Shown in pieces: positions 42,293-52,186 of a stretch of DNA of 64,000 nt. Below the pieces are notes generated by a model. The model was not told the origin of the DNA. It did not search any database and saw only the letters and a list, made by a program, of their open reading frames with translations. Made by a program: the position numbers and the translations under genes. Every line of letters starts with the position of its first letter. The first letter of the stretch is position 1. This DNA is from Pseudomonas alkylphenolica. Lineage in GTDB: Bacteria > Pseudomonadota > Gammaproteobacteria > Pseudomonadales > Pseudomonadaceae. The stretch covers positions 124,001-188,000 of the forward strand of contig NZ_QJRG01000034.1 of NCBI RefSeq assembly GCF_004025535.1, read 5' to 3'.

Positions 42293-43342
42293 ATGAGCCG
42301 CATCAACGAGAACGACCCGCGCTGGCAAGCCGTACTGGCACGCGATCCTGCTGCAGACCAGGCCTTTGTCTACGCCGTACGCACAACCGGGATTTACTGC
42401 CGCCCAAGCAGTACCTCACGCCTGCCACGGATTGAGAACATCGAGTTTTTCGACACCCCTGCCCAAGCTGAAGCGGCAGGCTATCGCCCGAGCAAGCGCC
42501 GCGGCGCCGACCAGACGCTGATGGCCGAACAGCATCGCGCGCAGGTGACGCGCGCATGCCAACTGATCGAAAACGCTGAATCGGCGCCCAGCCTCAATCA
42601 ACTGGCCGAACAGTTGAACATGAGCCCGTTCCACTTCCACCGGGTGTTCAAAGCCATCACCGGCGTAACCCCCAAAGCCTACGCCTCGGCCCACCGGGCC
42701 AGCAAAGTGCGCAACCAGTTGCAGCACGCACCGAGCATTACCGATGCGTTGTATGAGGCCGGCTTCAATTCCAACAGCCGCTTTTACGAGTCGAGCAATG
42801 CACGACTGGGCATGACACCCGGGAACTACCGCGACGGCGGCGCCAATACGGCCATCCGCTTTGCCATCGGCCAGTGTTCATTGGGTGCCATTCTGGTGGC
42901 GCAAAGTGATCGCGGGATCTGCGCGATTTTGCTTGGTGACGACCCGCAAGCCCTGCTGCACGACTTGCAGGACAAATTCCCCAAAGCCGAATTGCTCGGG
43001 GGCGATGCTCAATTCGAAACCCTGGTGGCCAGAGTGGTGGGCCTGATAGAGGTGCCGGGAACCGGCCTGGATTTGCCCCTGGACCTGCGTGGCACGGCCT
43101 TTCAGGAGCGGGTCTGGCAAGCGTTGCGCACCATTCCGGCGGGCACTACCGCCAGCTACAGCGAAATCGCCCAGCGCATCGGTGCTCCCCGTGCGGTGCG
43201 CGCCGTCGCCCAGGCCTGTGCGGCCAACGCCCTGGCGGTTGCCATTCCCTGTCACCGGGTGGTGCGCAGCGACGGTAACCTCTCGGGCTACCGTTGGGGC
43301 GTCGAGCGCAAACGACAACTACTGGAGCGCGAACAGCAGTAA
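42293..43342 (+). CDS. ada: Ada-type regulator/O6-methylguanine methyltransferase with degenerate zinc site
   Basis: 349 residues with all three Ada parts: N-terminal domain (1-75), AraC-type DNA-binding domain (about 85-180) and C-terminal O6-methylguanine methyltransferase (about 190-349). The transferase Cys320 in AIPCHRVV is intact, so repair of O6-methylguanine is expected. In the N-terminal domain only Cys36 (TTGIYCRPSS) remains; the positions of the other three zinc cysteines of E. coli Ada (42, 69, 72) are Ser40, Ser67 and Arg70. Without them the methyl-phosphotriester switch should not work as in E. coli. Each change needs only a first-base substitution of a cysteine codon. Confidence 0.9.
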   Translation: MSRINENDPRWQAVLARDPAADQAFVYAVRTTGIYCRPSSTSRLPRIENIEFFDTPAQAEAAGYRPSKRRGADQTLMAEQHRAQVTRACQLIENAESAPSLNQLAEQLNMSPFHFHRVFKAITGVTPKAYASAHRASKVRNQLQHAPSITDALYEAGFNSNSRFYESSNARLGMTPGNYRDGGANTAIRFAIGQCSLGAILVAQSDRGICAILLGDDPQALLHDLQDKFPKAELLGGDAQFETLVARVVGLIEVPGTGLDLPLDLRGTAFQERVWQALRTIPAGTTASYSEIAQRIGAPRAVRAVAQACAANALAVAIPCHRVVRSDGNLSGYRWGVERKRQLLEREQQ

Positions 43343-43353
43343 CTCAGGTGCGA

Positions 43354-43611
43354 TCAACCGTTGGTGCAACCGTTACCCATGGCACGGTACTCAAGGGTGT
43401 GACGTTGCCCTTGATGATCTTCGTAGACCATGGTGGCCGGCACCACTTCACACACGTTTGGAAGCGTCGACAAACTGATAACTTTGGCGATATCCAGATT
43501 GGTGGAGTAATCGTATTGCTCAACAGCCGGTTGTGCGCTGGCGGTTGTAACTTCATCGGCCAAGGCAAACGTAGACACACCAACAAGGGCAAGTACAAGT
43601 AAACTTTTCAT
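43354..43611 (-). CDS. DUF2790-family small secreted protein
   Basis: 85 residues from the ATG at 43611 with signal peptide MKSLLVLALVGVSTFALA. The mature part YDYSTNLDIAKVISLS, CEVVPATMVYEDHQG and GNGC matches the Pseudomonas DUF2790 group, small periplasmic proteins often linked to copper or stress. Two cysteines may form a disulphide. Convergent with ada. Confidence 0.8.
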   Translation of the reverse strand: MKSLLVLALVGVSTFALADEVTTASAQPAVEQYDYSTNLDIAKVISLSTLPNVCEVVPATMVYEDHQGQRHTLEYRAMGNGCTNG

Positions 43612-43898
43612 GATAATAAGCCTGCAAAGCAATCAAACTGATCGATTGACTTCATTGGGCCGAACGAGGCGCGGAGAAGTTGTTATATCAGTGATATGAG
43701 ACATAACACGAAGTACCGGTCCCACTGTTTCTTTTCTGTTGGGACACACCTAGTTTACAAGTTGCCCCAAACGGTTAAATCCCTGCCCCGGACATTCACT
43801 GTTACCAAAACTGCAACAATCTATCCGCCTTCAACCCCTCGACAGCCCTGCCCCATGCGTGTAAAAGCCCGGAACAGAGCCTCTGCAGGACTACACCG

Positions 43899-44351
43899 AT
43901 GATTCTCCTACGCTACGGGCCACTGACAGCCCTTGAGCAACCCTTGCTGAATAAATTCTATAAAAGCCAGGGCTCACCCATGCGCGCACCTGCCGAAGGA
44001 CAACTCTGGGTGGCGCGCGCAGAAGAAATAGTGGCGGGATTGAGCCTGAGCCCGGTGCCGGGAGGCTATTGGCTGACCGGGTTATGGGTGGCAAGAAACC
44101 GTAGAGGGCAAAAGATTGCAGGCGCATTGATCGAAACAGCACTGCAGTTCGCCAAAGGCACAACCTGGCTGTTTTGCCATCCCGACTTACAGGTGTTCTA
44201 TCAACAGCAGGGTTTCAGTAACTGCACACAGTTACCAGCTGAATTGGCCGAACGACTGGCCCGCTACCAGCGCAGTAAACCGCTGTTGGCGATGGCCAGA
44301 GCTCAGTCGTCGTTACCGGCCTCGAGCCCGGGAAACAACACGTCGGTGTAA
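43899..44351 (+). CDS. GNAT-family N-acetyltransferase
   Basis: 150 residues. [20 protein letters not shown] is the acetyl-CoA binding motif and [15 protein letters not shown] the C-terminal part of the fold. Substrate unknown. Its 3' end overlaps the convergent deformylase gene by 49 bases. Confidence 0.8.
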   Translation: MILLRYGPLTALEQPLLNKFYKSQGSPMRAPAEGQLWVARAEEIVAGLSLSPVPGGYWLTGLWVARNRRGQKIAGALIETALQFAKGTTWLFCHPDLQVFYQQQGFSNCTQLPAELAERLARYQRSKPLLAMARAQSSLPASSPGNNTSV

Positions 44352-44842
44352 CCGAACTTGTTGAAGTCATGAATACGCGAAGGATAAAGCCGCCCGATCA
44401 GGTGATCGCATTCATGCTGCACCACACGGGCATGAAAGCCTTCGGCAAGGCGGTCAATTACCCGCCCCTGCGGGTCGACACCCTCGTAGCGAATACTGCG
44501 GTAACGCGGTACCACTCCGCGTAGCCCCGGTACTGACAGGCAACCTTCCCACCCGTCTTCCACTTCCGTGCCCAACGGCGTAATCAGTGGATTGAGGAGA
44601 ATGGTCTGCGGCACAGGTTCGGCATCCGGGTAGCGGTCACTGCGTTCAAAACCGAATATCACCAGTTGCAGGTCTACACCGATCTGTGGCGCAGCCAGGC
44701 CAACGCCGCCGACATGGCGCATGGTCTCGAACATGTCGGCAATCAGTTGCTCCAGCTCGTCGCTGCCGATCAGGTGCTGCGGCACTGGCGGGGCGATGCG
44801 CAGCAAGCGCTCATCGCCCATCTTCAGAATGTCACGAATCAT
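44303..44842 (-). CDS. def: Peptide deformylase
   Basis: 179 residues. The three conserved motifs are intact: [10 protein letters not shown] (46-55), EGCLSVPG with Cys101, and QHECDHL with His143, Glu144 and His147. They bind the catalytic metal that removes the formyl group from new proteins. Probably a second deformylase, since the essential copy is usually beside fmt. Its start overlaps the yihY-like stop by eleven bases. Confidence 0.92.
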   Translation of the reverse strand: MIRDILKMGDERLLRIAPPVPQHLIGSDELEQLIADMFETMRHVGGVGLAAPQIGVDLQLVIFGFERSDRYPDAEPVPQTILLNPLITPLGTEVEDGWEGCLSVPGLRGVVPRYRSIRYEGVDPQGRVIDRLAEGFHARVVQHECDHLIGRLYPSRIHDFNKFGYTDVLFPGLEAGNDD

Positions 44843-45818
44843 GGGAGGTTCGACTCAAGGGTTCACCTTCGGGCGTTTCCGGGTGATCGAGCGAATGATC
44901 GCGCCCCAACCCGGAAACATGCTGTTTTTCATGCTCGTGAGTCAGCTCGCCGACTTCTTTTTCACCGGGATTCTTACCTTCGGCGGACATATGCTCAATG
45001 ACTGCATTCATTTCCGCCCCCAATAACAGCACTGCGGCAGATATATAGAAATACAACAGCAGAATGATGATCGCACCGATACTGCCATACATTGCATTAT
45101 AGTTTGAGAACGTCTTGACGTAATAACCAAACCCCAACGAGGCAATAATCCAGACCACCACTGCCAACACCGAACCTGGGGTAATAAAGCGAAACTCCTG
45201 CTTTACATCCGGCATCACGTAATAAATCAAGGCCACCGCGACCATCATCAAGACAATGATCGACGGCCAGCGCAACACCGTCCACACGGTGACGATGAAC
45301 TCCTGCATGCCGATCTGTGCGGCAATCCATTCCATCACCTGCGGCCCCAGCACCATCAACGCAGCGGCGGCCAGGAGCATGCCGGCAATACCCACGGTAT
45401 AAATGATCGACAGTGGAATGCGTTTCCACACCGGGCGTCCCTCGACCACGTCGTAGGCCGCGTTCATCGCGCTCATCATCAGCCGCACACCGGCCGAGGC
45501 CGTCCATAGAGCGATGACGATACCCACCGAAAGCAGCCCGCCCTTGGACTGCTGCAACTGGTCGATAACCGGGTTGACCTGCTCCAGCGCCTGGGGCGGC
45601 AACACCAGTTCCGACTGCAGGCGCAGCCAGGAGAAAAAGTCTGGCAGGTGCAGGAAACCGATCAGGGCAATAAGAAACAGCAGGAACGGGAACAGCGAAA
45701 ACAGCATCTGGTACGCCATTGCCGAGGCATAGGTGGACATTTCGTCATCGAGGAACTCCTTGACGGTGCGCACCAGCACGCGATGCAACGGCAAGCCGCG
45801 CAGGTCGGGAAAAATCAT
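44832..45818 (-). CDS. YihY/BrkB-family inner-membrane protein
   Basis: 328 residues, about six membrane segments ([40 protein letters not shown], and the later [20 protein letters not shown]). The charged tail is histidine- and glutamate-rich. Once called ribonuclease BN, the family's function is unclear and may concern transport. Co-transcribed with def. Confidence 0.85.
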   Translation of the reverse strand: MIFPDLRGLPLHRVLVRTVKEFLDDEMSTYASAMAYQMLFSLFPFLLFLIALIGFLHLPDFFSWLRLQSELVLPPQALEQVNPVIDQLQQSKGGLLSVGIVIALWTASAGVRLMMSAMNAAYDVVEGRPVWKRIPLSIIYTVGIAGMLLAAAALMVLGPQVMEWIAAQIGMQEFIVTVWTVLRWPSIIVLMMVAVALIYYVMPDVKQEFRFITPGSVLAVVVWIIASLGFGYYVKTFSNYNAMYGSIGAIIILLLYFYISAAVLLLGAEMNAVIEHMSAEGKNPGEKEVGELTHEHEKQHVSGLGRDHSLDHPETPEGEPLSRTSHDS

Positions 45819-45926
45819 AGCGTCTCCTTTCGCCGCTCGATATTCATGACAGGCACTTCACTAATAGATACGTTCAAGTCTAAACGACGATCGACGCTAA
45901 TTTGACATTGTTTAGCGCAGATAGCA

Positions 45927-45951
45927 CAACGGCCACCTCACGTGGCCGTTG
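45927..45951. repeat. Hairpin between csbD and yihY genes
   Basis: CAACGGCCAC (45927-45936) and GTGGCCGTTG (45942-45951) form a perfect ten-base stem. No T run follows, so terminator activity for csbD is only possible. Confidence 0.55.
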
Positions 45952-45971
45952 CGTCATTGCAGTTGAAGCAT

Positions 45972-46151
45972 TCAGGGCTTTTTCACCGCATCCTTGACCT
46001 TCCCGGCCACCTGCTGGGCTTCACCCTTTATTTCCTGGGCTTTGCCCTCGGCGCGCAGGCGGTCATTGTCGGTGACTTTACCGATGCCTTGCTTGATGTT
46101 GCCAACGGCTTCATTGGCCATGCCTTTGACTTTATCTTTGGTTCCGCTCAT
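45972..46151 (-). CDS. CsbD-family stress protein
   Basis: 59 residues from the ATG at 46151 (MSGTKDKVKGMANEAVGNIK), with AGGAG upstream. The lysine-, glutamate- and alanine-rich KVTDNDRLRAEGKAQEIKGE pattern is CsbD, a small hydrophilic general-stress protein of unknown mechanism. Confidence 0.9.
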   Translation of the reverse strand: MSGTKDKVKGMANEAVGNIKQGIGKVTDNDRLRAEGKAQEIKGEAQQVAGKVKDAVKKP

Positions 46152-46385
46152 GGGAGTTCTCCTGAAGGGGAAAAACAAGCTGTCTGAGTCGACAGTCTGT
46201 GGACCCCTGCCCCGTCAGCAGAGTTTCAATTATTTTCTGCGCCGCCAATCAGCGGGCGAATACCGCCCCGATTCGTTCCCCTGCTCCGTTGAATAACAAT
46301 GGCTTGCCTTAGAATCAGGCACTGTGCGACAGGCACCTGGCCTGCGCAACAACAACAAAACAGACGATTGCGGAAGATTTTGCTG

Positions 46386-47894
46386 ATGCACGCCAAGTCC
46401 TTGTTCGCAGCCCTGCTGCTGCCCCTGTACGCCCTTCCCTTCAGCGCCACTGCCGCCGCACCGGCAACCGCACCAACCACACTGGTCGTTGACCGCTATG
46501 CCGATGACCAGAAACCCGGCAGCCTGCGCTGGGCGATCGAACGCAACAATGAACAACCCGGTCAGTTCCGGATCGAAATACGCCCGGTGGGCAAAGCCCC
46601 GTACGTCATCAAGCCGCTTACGCCCCTGCCGCCGATCCAGGGCCCGGTAATTCTGGAAGGCAGCGCCTGGGCGCGCACCGGCCAGTTCATCGCCATCGAC
46701 GGCTCGGCCTATATCATCGGCGATGGCACCAAAGCCTGCCCCGGTGCAGTGCCGGGCCAGTTCGGCACCAACGTACGCACCACCACCGGCCCGGGCCTGG
46801 TGCTGCGCGACACGCACGGGGTCAGCATCCAGGGCCTGGAGGTGCGCAACTTCTGCATTGGCATCCTGGTCAACCGCGCCAGCAACAACGTCATTCAGGA
46901 CAACCGCATCATTGCCAACAAAGGCGGTGCCGGCATCATGCTTACCGGCGACGACGGCCAGGGCAACCCGACGGCCACCACCACCACCAATAACAACAAA
47001 GTGCTGCGCAACCAGTTGATCGATAACGGTGACGGCCTGGAGTTGACCCGTGGCGCAGCGTTCAACCTGGTCGCCGACAACCTGTTCCGTTCGACCGACG
47101 CCAACCCGGAGCCGTCGCAAGGCATCGAGATACTCTGGGGCAACGACAACAGTGTGGTGCGCAACCGTTTCGAGAACTACTCCGACGGCTTGCAGATCAA
47201 CTGGGGGCAGCGCAACTACCTGGGTGCCAACACCTTCAGCGGCAACTCGATTGGTGTCAGCGTCAGCGGTGCCGGCAACATCCTCGATGGCAACCTGATC
47301 CACGACAACCGTATCGGCATCGCCCTGCGTCCAGAGCCCACCTCTACCAGCAACCGCCTGAGCGCCAACCGCATCTGGAATAACAGCCAGGATATTCGCC
47401 GTTGCCAGGCCGGTGGCGCTTGCCGTGCCGACCAGCCAACCGGCGCGATCATTTTCGGCGTGCCCGCCATAGAACATGCTCTGTATGAAGGTTCACGCGG
47501 GATTGGTGTCGATCAATCAGGGAAAAACCGGGCAATCATCTGCGCCGACAAGGTGCAGGCAACCGGCTGCCAGCCAATACCCAACCACAACCAGCCCGCG
47601 CCGCAATTGACTGCACTCAAGGGCAAACATGTCAGCGGTACGGTGCGCAGCGAGCCTCACAGCCTGTTGCGTGTGGAGGTTTTCGCCAACCCAAGGGCGA
47701 CCGATAAGGAAGCGCAGGAGTACATGGGCGAAGTCATGGTAACGACCGATGCAAACGGTCAGGGTCAATTCGACTACCCTCTCGAGCCAGGCCGTGCCTT
47801 CGGCTCACTGACCGCGACAGTGACACGCGCAGACGGCGCAACATCGCCGCTCAGTCACCCCATTGCAGCACACGCCGCCAACGCCAGCCGCTGA
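46386..47894 (+). CDS. Secreted right-handed beta-helix protein
   Basis: 502 residues from the ATG at 46386, with signal peptide MHAKSLFAALLLPLYALPFS ending near ATAAA. The middle (about 120-340) is a run of asparagine-rich coils (NNVIQDNRIIANKGGAGIML, VLRNQLIDNGDGLEL, VVRNRFENYSDGLQINWGQR, HDNRIGIAL) typical of parallel beta-helix (PbH1) proteins that bind or cleave polysaccharides. A beta-sandwich-like C-terminal domain follows. A carbohydrate role is likely but no catalytic residues could be assigned. Confidence 0.8.
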   Translation: MHAKSLFAALLLPLYALPFSATAAAPATAPTTLVVDRYADDQKPGSLRWAIERNNEQPGQFRIEIRPVGKAPYVIKPLTPLPPIQGPVILEGSAWARTGQFIAIDGSAYIIGDGTKACPGAVPGQFGTNVRTTTGPGLVLRDTHGVSIQGLEVRNFCIGILVNRASNNVIQDNRIIANKGGAGIMLTGDDGQGNPTATTTTNNNKVLRNQLIDNGDGLELTRGAAFNLVADNLFRSTDANPEPSQGIEILWGNDNSVVRNRFENYSDGLQINWGQRNYLGANTFSGNSIGVSVSGAGNILDGNLIHDNRIGIALRPEPTSTSNRLSANRIWNNSQDIRRCQAGGACRADQPTGAIIFGVPAIEHALYEGSRGIGVDQSGKNRAIICADKVQATGCQPIPNHNQPAPQLTALKGKHVSGTVRSEPHSLLRVEVFANPRATDKEAQEYMGEVMVTTDANGQGQFDYPLEPGRAFGSLTATVTRADGATSPLSHPIAAHAANASR

Positions 47895-48026
47895 CCCTGC
47901 AGTGCTCCGGACCGCATGCAAGCTGTTCGGGGCACGGAAAACGCCGATCCGCTGCTCGCCGCTTTATGTTTGTCCGCATTGCCAGCACAATAGTCGACCT
48001 TTCAAGCGTCACCCGTAGGAACCTGC

Positions 48027-48410
48027 ATGAAACTCGACAAACCCGCCGCCATCGCCCGTCGCAACCTGGAGCTGGATAAACCGGTGCTCTCCAGCGACAA
48101 CACCCTGTTTGCCGTGCTCGACAACAAGCGCAGCCTGTGGTGGTTCGATGTGCCGGTGAAGCTGGTACTGCGCAAAGGGGCGGCCGACTGGGTCAACCTG
48201 CTGTTGCACACGCCTGACACCGACGAGCTGCAGCACCTGAAGGTACCGGTCAACTTTCTCAAGGCCCACCTGGAGAAAATGGAAGTGCGTCACCCGGGCA
48301 AGCGTCGCTCGACCATCAGCCTGGCGTTGAGCGCCGACCGCGACTCGCTGCTGCAGGACTTGCGCCCAGGTGGCGAAAACCTGAGTTTCGCCACCTTTGT
48401 GCAGGCCTGA
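48027..48410 (+). CDS. Conserved hypothetical protein
   Basis: 127 residues, soluble, beginning MKLDKPAAIARRNLELDKPV with GTAGGA upstream. The block LLLHTPDTDELQHLKVPVNF followed by a basic stretch and SLALSADRDSLLQDLRPG suggests a compact alpha/beta fold. No family recognised. It is convergent with, and touches, the cvfB gene. Confidence 0.7.
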   Translation: MKLDKPAAIARRNLELDKPVLSSDNTLFAVLDNKRSLWWFDVPVKLVLRKGAADWVNLLLHTPDTDELQHLKVPVNFLKAHLEKMEVRHPGKRRSTISLALSADRDSLLQDLRPGGENLSFATFVQA

Positions 48411-49247
48411 TCAGACCAGTTCGATGCGGTCAGCGTGGATGACGATGCGGCCATCCTTGTACAAGGCGCCGATGGCTTTCTTGAAGTTGCCCTTGCTGAC
48501 CCCGAACAGGTCGCTGATCAGTTGCGGGTCGCTCTTGTCGCTGACCGGCAACATGCCATTGGCATCCTTGAGCTTGCTCAGGATCTTGTCATTCAGGGTA
48601 CTGGCCAGGGCCTGACCGATCGGCTGCAGGCTCAGGGCGATCTTGCCATCGCTGCGCAGCTCCTTGATATAGCCCTTCTCCTGCTTGCCCGAACGCAGGA
48701 ACTTGAACACTTCGTTTTTGTGGATCAGGCCCCAGTGCTTGTTGTTGATGATGGCCTTGAAGCCCATCGGGGTTTCTTCGACCACCAGCAGGTCCACTTC
48801 CTGACCCACGGTGTAATTGGCCGGCACCTTGTCCAGGTAGCGGTCCAGGCGTGCCGTCGCAGTAATCCGGCGGGTACGCTTGTCCAGGTAGGCGTGCACC
48901 ACGCAGTACTCGCCCTGGCGCATCTGGCGCTTTTCTTCGGAGTACGGCATCAGCAGGTCCTTGGGCAGGCCCCAGTCGAGGAAGATGCCGATGCTGTTGA
49001 TTTCCTTGACCTTGAGGCTGGCGAACTCACCCACCTGCAATTTGGTCTTTTCGGTGGTCGCGATCAGCTTGTCTTCGCTGTCCAGGTAGACGAAGACGTT
49101 CAGCCAGTCTTCGACCTCCGTGGGCGTGTCCTTGGGGATGTAACGGTTGGGCAGGAGGATTTCGCCATCCGCGCCGCCGTCCAGGTACAGGCCGAAGTCC
49201 GTGTGTTTCACGATTTGCAAACTGTTGTAACGCCCAACTAAAGCCAT
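48411..49247 (-). CDS. cvfB: S1-like RNA-binding protein CvfB (YitL)
   Basis: 278 residues. Three S1-like OB folds (MALVGRYNSLQIVKHTDFGL, VGEFASLKVKEINSIGIFLD, YTVGQEVDLLVVEETPMGFK) and a C-terminal winged helix (LFGVSKGNFKKAIGALYKDG) match the CvfB family, which binds RNA; the Staphylococcus member affects virulence gene expression. It stands alone. Confidence 0.85.
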   Translation of the reverse strand: MALVGRYNSLQIVKHTDFGLYLDGGADGEILLPNRYIPKDTPTEVEDWLNVFVYLDSEDKLIATTEKTKLQVGEFASLKVKEINSIGIFLDWGLPKDLLMPYSEEKRQMRQGEYCVVHAYLDKRTRRITATARLDRYLDKVPANYTVGQEVDLLVVEETPMGFKAIINNKHWGLIHKNEVFKFLRSGKQEKGYIKELRSDGKIALSLQPIGQALASTLNDKILSKLKDANGMLPVSDKSDPQLISDLFGVSKGNFKKAIGALYKDGRIVIHADRIELV

Positions 49248-49392
49248 TTCCGGAAATCCTCAAAGCGAGGGCCGCATTCTACACCCGAACCGGGTCGCCC
49301 GCCCGGTCGCCGTAGGCGGCTCATCGGCAAAATGAACCGCAATGCCCCAGGCTGATCTATAAATTCAAGCAAGCCTTTGCAAGGATCTGCCC

Positions 49393-50262
49393 ATGTACGC
49401 CAGCCTGTGCAAGTACCTGCGCCCCTTCCTGCTTGTCGTCGTTGCCCCCTTGCTGGTCGTGGCGTGCAACCGTATTGACCTGGCTTACCGCAACCTCGAT
49501 GTGCTGGTGCCCTGGTCATTGAATGACTACCTGAGCATGAACCGCCAGCAAAAGACCTGGCTCAACCAACAGCTCAAACAGCAACTTGCCTGGCATTGCC
49601 GCACCCAACTGCCGGAATACCTGAACTGGATCGATGACGTCCGCCAGATGGTCACCAACGATCAGGTCACCGATCAACAACTGCAGTTGCGCACCCAGGA
49701 GGCCAAGCAGGCCATCGCCCAGGTGGCCGAGCAGATCACCCCCTCCGCCGCGCAGTTGTTGCGCGGGATGGACGATGAACAGGTGCGTGAAATGCGTGAA
49801 GCCTTTGCCAGCGACATCAGCAAGCGCCAGGCCCGATTTGTGAAAACACCCCTGGCCGAGCAGATCGAAGCCCGTGCAGCGCGCATGGAGAAACGCCTGA
49901 CCCCTTGGCTGGGTGAGCTTAGCGCACAACAGCAATCGCGCATCCAGGCCTGGTCGCAAGGGCTGGGCGAGCAGAACCGTCTGTGGATTGCCAACCGCGC
50001 GAACTGGCAGGCGCACCTCAGTGCGGCCATGGACCAGCGCACCCGCGATACCTTCGAACCACGCCTGAAACAGTTACTGAAAAACCGTGAAAGCCTGTGG
50101 ACACCGGAGTACCGCCAGGCCTATCAGCGCACCGAACAGCAGGCCCGCAAGCTGCTGGTCGACCTGATGGCCCAGAGCAGCACGCAACAGCGCCAGCACC
50201 TTGACCAGAAACTGACCCAGGTACGCAAGGACCTCAGCGAGCTCAAATGCCTTAAAGGCTAG
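49393..50262 (+). CDS. DUF6279-family lipoprotein
   Basis: 289 residues. The N-terminus ends in the lipobox LVVACNR, so it is a lipoprotein. The mature part is almost wholly alpha-helical and rich in Gln and Arg (MNRQQKTWLNQQLKQQLAWH), as in DUF6279. No known activity. It is convergent with aceK. Confidence 0.8.
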   Translation: MYASLCKYLRPFLLVVVAPLLVVACNRIDLAYRNLDVLVPWSLNDYLSMNRQQKTWLNQQLKQQLAWHCRTQLPEYLNWIDDVRQMVTNDQVTDQQLQLRTQEAKQAIAQVAEQITPSAAQLLRGMDDEQVREMREAFASDISKRQARFVKTPLAEQIEARAARMEKRLTPWLGELSAQQQSRIQAWSQGLGEQNRLWIANRANWQAHLSAAMDQRTRDTFEPRLKQLLKNRESLWTPEYRQAYQRTEQQARKLLVDLMAQSSTQQRQHLDQKLTQVRKDLSELKCLKG

Positions 50263-50280
50263 GTGGCGCGCCAGCCAGGG

Positions 50281-52002
50281 TCAGCACTCCCGCGCCTTGC
50301 GCCGGTAGGGGAACACGTCGATGACCTTGCCTCCCCTGATCGCCTCCTGCAGGCCCTTCCAGTAATCGGCATCGTAGAGTTCGCCATGCAACTGGCTGAA
50401 CAGATGGCGCTGGCCGATATCCGCAAACAGGAACGGCGGGAACTCTTCCGGGAACACATCGTGCGGGCCGATCGAATACCAGGGCTCGCCGGACATTTCA
50501 TCCTCGGGGTACCGAGGGGGCGGGATATAGCGGAAGTTGACCTCGGTGAGAAAGCAGATCTCGTCGTAGTCATAAAACACCACCCGACCGTGGCGGGTGA
50601 CGCCAAAGTTCTTCAGCAGCATGTCACCGGGAAAGATGTTTGCCGCTGCCAATTGCTTGATGGCCAGACCATAGTCTTCCAGAGCTTCGCGCACCTGGGC
50701 GTCGTTGGCGTGCTCCAGGTACAGGTTGAGCGGGGTCATCCGCCGCTCGGTCCAGCAGTGGCGCACCAGCACAGTGTCGCCTTCTACCTGCACCGTCGAC
50801 GGTGCTACTTCCAGCAGTTCGGCCAGGCACTCGGGCTCGAACTTGCTTAAAGGAAAGCGAAAGTCGGAAAACTCCTGGGTATCGGCCATGCGCCCGACCC
50901 GGTCGACACTTTTCACCAGGCGGTACTTTTCGATAACCGTAGCCCGGTCGACGCTCTTTGACGGCGAGAAACGGTCCTTGATGATCTTGAACACGGTGTT
51001 GAAGCCCGGCAGGGTAAACACGCTCATGACCATGCCGCGTACACCGGGCGCCATGATGAAGCGGTCGTCGGTGCTGGCCAGGTGGTTGATCAGTGCGCGA
51101 TAGAACTCGGATTTGCCGTGTTTGTAGAAGCCGATCGAGGTGTACAACTCGGCAATATGCTTGCCCGGCAGAATGCGCTTGAGAAAGCTGACGAAGTCGG
51201 CCGGCACCGGCACATCGACCATGAAATAGGAACGGGTAAAGGAAAAGATGATCGACACCTCGGCTTCGTCGGTGATCAGCGCGTCGATCTCGATGCCGTG
51301 GCCTTCCCGGTGCAGCAAGGGAATTACCAGTGGCCACTGCTCATCCTGGGTGTACAGGCGACCGACCAGGTAGGCGCCTTTGTTGCGGTACAACACCGGA
51401 GTAAACAGCTCCACGGCCAGTGCCGGGTCCTTGCACACCCAGTCCGGCAGGTTCTCGCGCAGTTGCCCTTCAAGCCTGGCCAGGTCCCCTTCAAGGTCGC
51501 CGTAGGCCACGTCGAAGCAATAATCGGCGAACACTTGCGCCAGCACGCTGGCCAGGCCGCCCTGTGGCCGGTAGGTGCGCGTCTGCGCTGCGCGCTCGTG
51601 GCTACGCAGCGAGGGCCGGGTGGTATGGATGAACATGCAGCCGTCACTGATCAGGTCGTGGCTGAACAGGCTGCAGAAAATGGAGTTGTACCAGGTCTCC
51701 GAGAGTTCATCGTCCAGGCGCGGGTCAATCAGCCCGATGTACGCACTCTTGACCAATGGCCACTGCGCCACCTCCAGCAATACCTCAGCCTCGAACGCCT
51801 GATGCAACCAGGCACTGACCTCGCTGACCTTTTCTTCATAAAGGTTGATGCGTGCCGCCGATGCACTCTGGATCTGCTGCCACTGAGCCTGCTCGAAGCG
51901 GGCGCGGGCGCCTATGGTGATCTGGCGAAAATGCTCACGGTAATCGTCGAAGCCATCGAGGATCATCCGGGCGATAGCGGCGGCCGGCCAGTGCTGGGGC
52001 AT
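50281..52002 (-). CDS. aceK: Isocitrate dehydrogenase kinase/phosphatase
   Basis: 573 residues, full length. The AceK nucleotide-binding loop [17 protein letters not shown] is clear, and other blocks such as [20 protein letters not shown] and [19 protein letters not shown] match the kinase core. The enzyme switches isocitrate dehydrogenase off by phosphorylation so that carbon enters the glyoxylate shunt. Transcribed alone here. Confidence 0.95.
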   Translation of the reverse strand: MPQHWPAAAIARMILDGFDDYREHFRQITIGARARFEQAQWQQIQSASAARINLYEEKVSEVSAWLHQAFEAEVLLEVAQWPLVKSAYIGLIDPRLDDELSETWYNSIFCSLFSHDLISDGCMFIHTTRPSLRSHERAAQTRTYRPQGGLASVLAQVFADYCFDVAYGDLEGDLARLEGQLRENLPDWVCKDPALAVELFTPVLYRNKGAYLVGRLYTQDEQWPLVIPLLHREGHGIEIDALITDEAEVSIIFSFTRSYFMVDVPVPADFVSFLKRILPGKHIAELYTSIGFYKHGKSEFYRALINHLASTDDRFIMAPGVRGMVMSVFTLPGFNTVFKIIKDRFSPSKSVDRATVIEKYRLVKSVDRVGRMADTQEFSDFRFPLSKFEPECLAELLEVAPSTVQVEGDTVLVRHCWTERRMTPLNLYLEHANDAQVREALEDYGLAIKQLAAANIFPGDMLLKNFGVTRHGRVVFYDYDEICFLTEVNFRYIPPPRYPEDEMSGEPWYSIGPHDVFPEEFPPFLFADIGQRHLFSQLHGELYDADYWKGLQEAIRGGKVIDVFPYRRKAREC

Positions 52003-52186
52003 ACATCAGACCTCTGCGGGAATGTCGAAGCCTGAGCTTAGCCAGTCGCCGCAGGCAGCGAAAGCCTGGTGGTGCGGGTGTATCGGCCAAACTCACTGTC
52101 CGGGAATTCCAGCGCAAGAAAGGGAGCGAGCCGCCGGCAGGTTCAGCGTAAACTCGCGCCCCTGTCCAAAGGACCCGGAGATCCCA

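Noticed and set aside
46800..47400. Regular repeats inside the beta-helix gene, considered as a tandem DNA repeat or CRISPR
   Set aside because: The period reflects protein coils of variable length; the DNA is not repeated.
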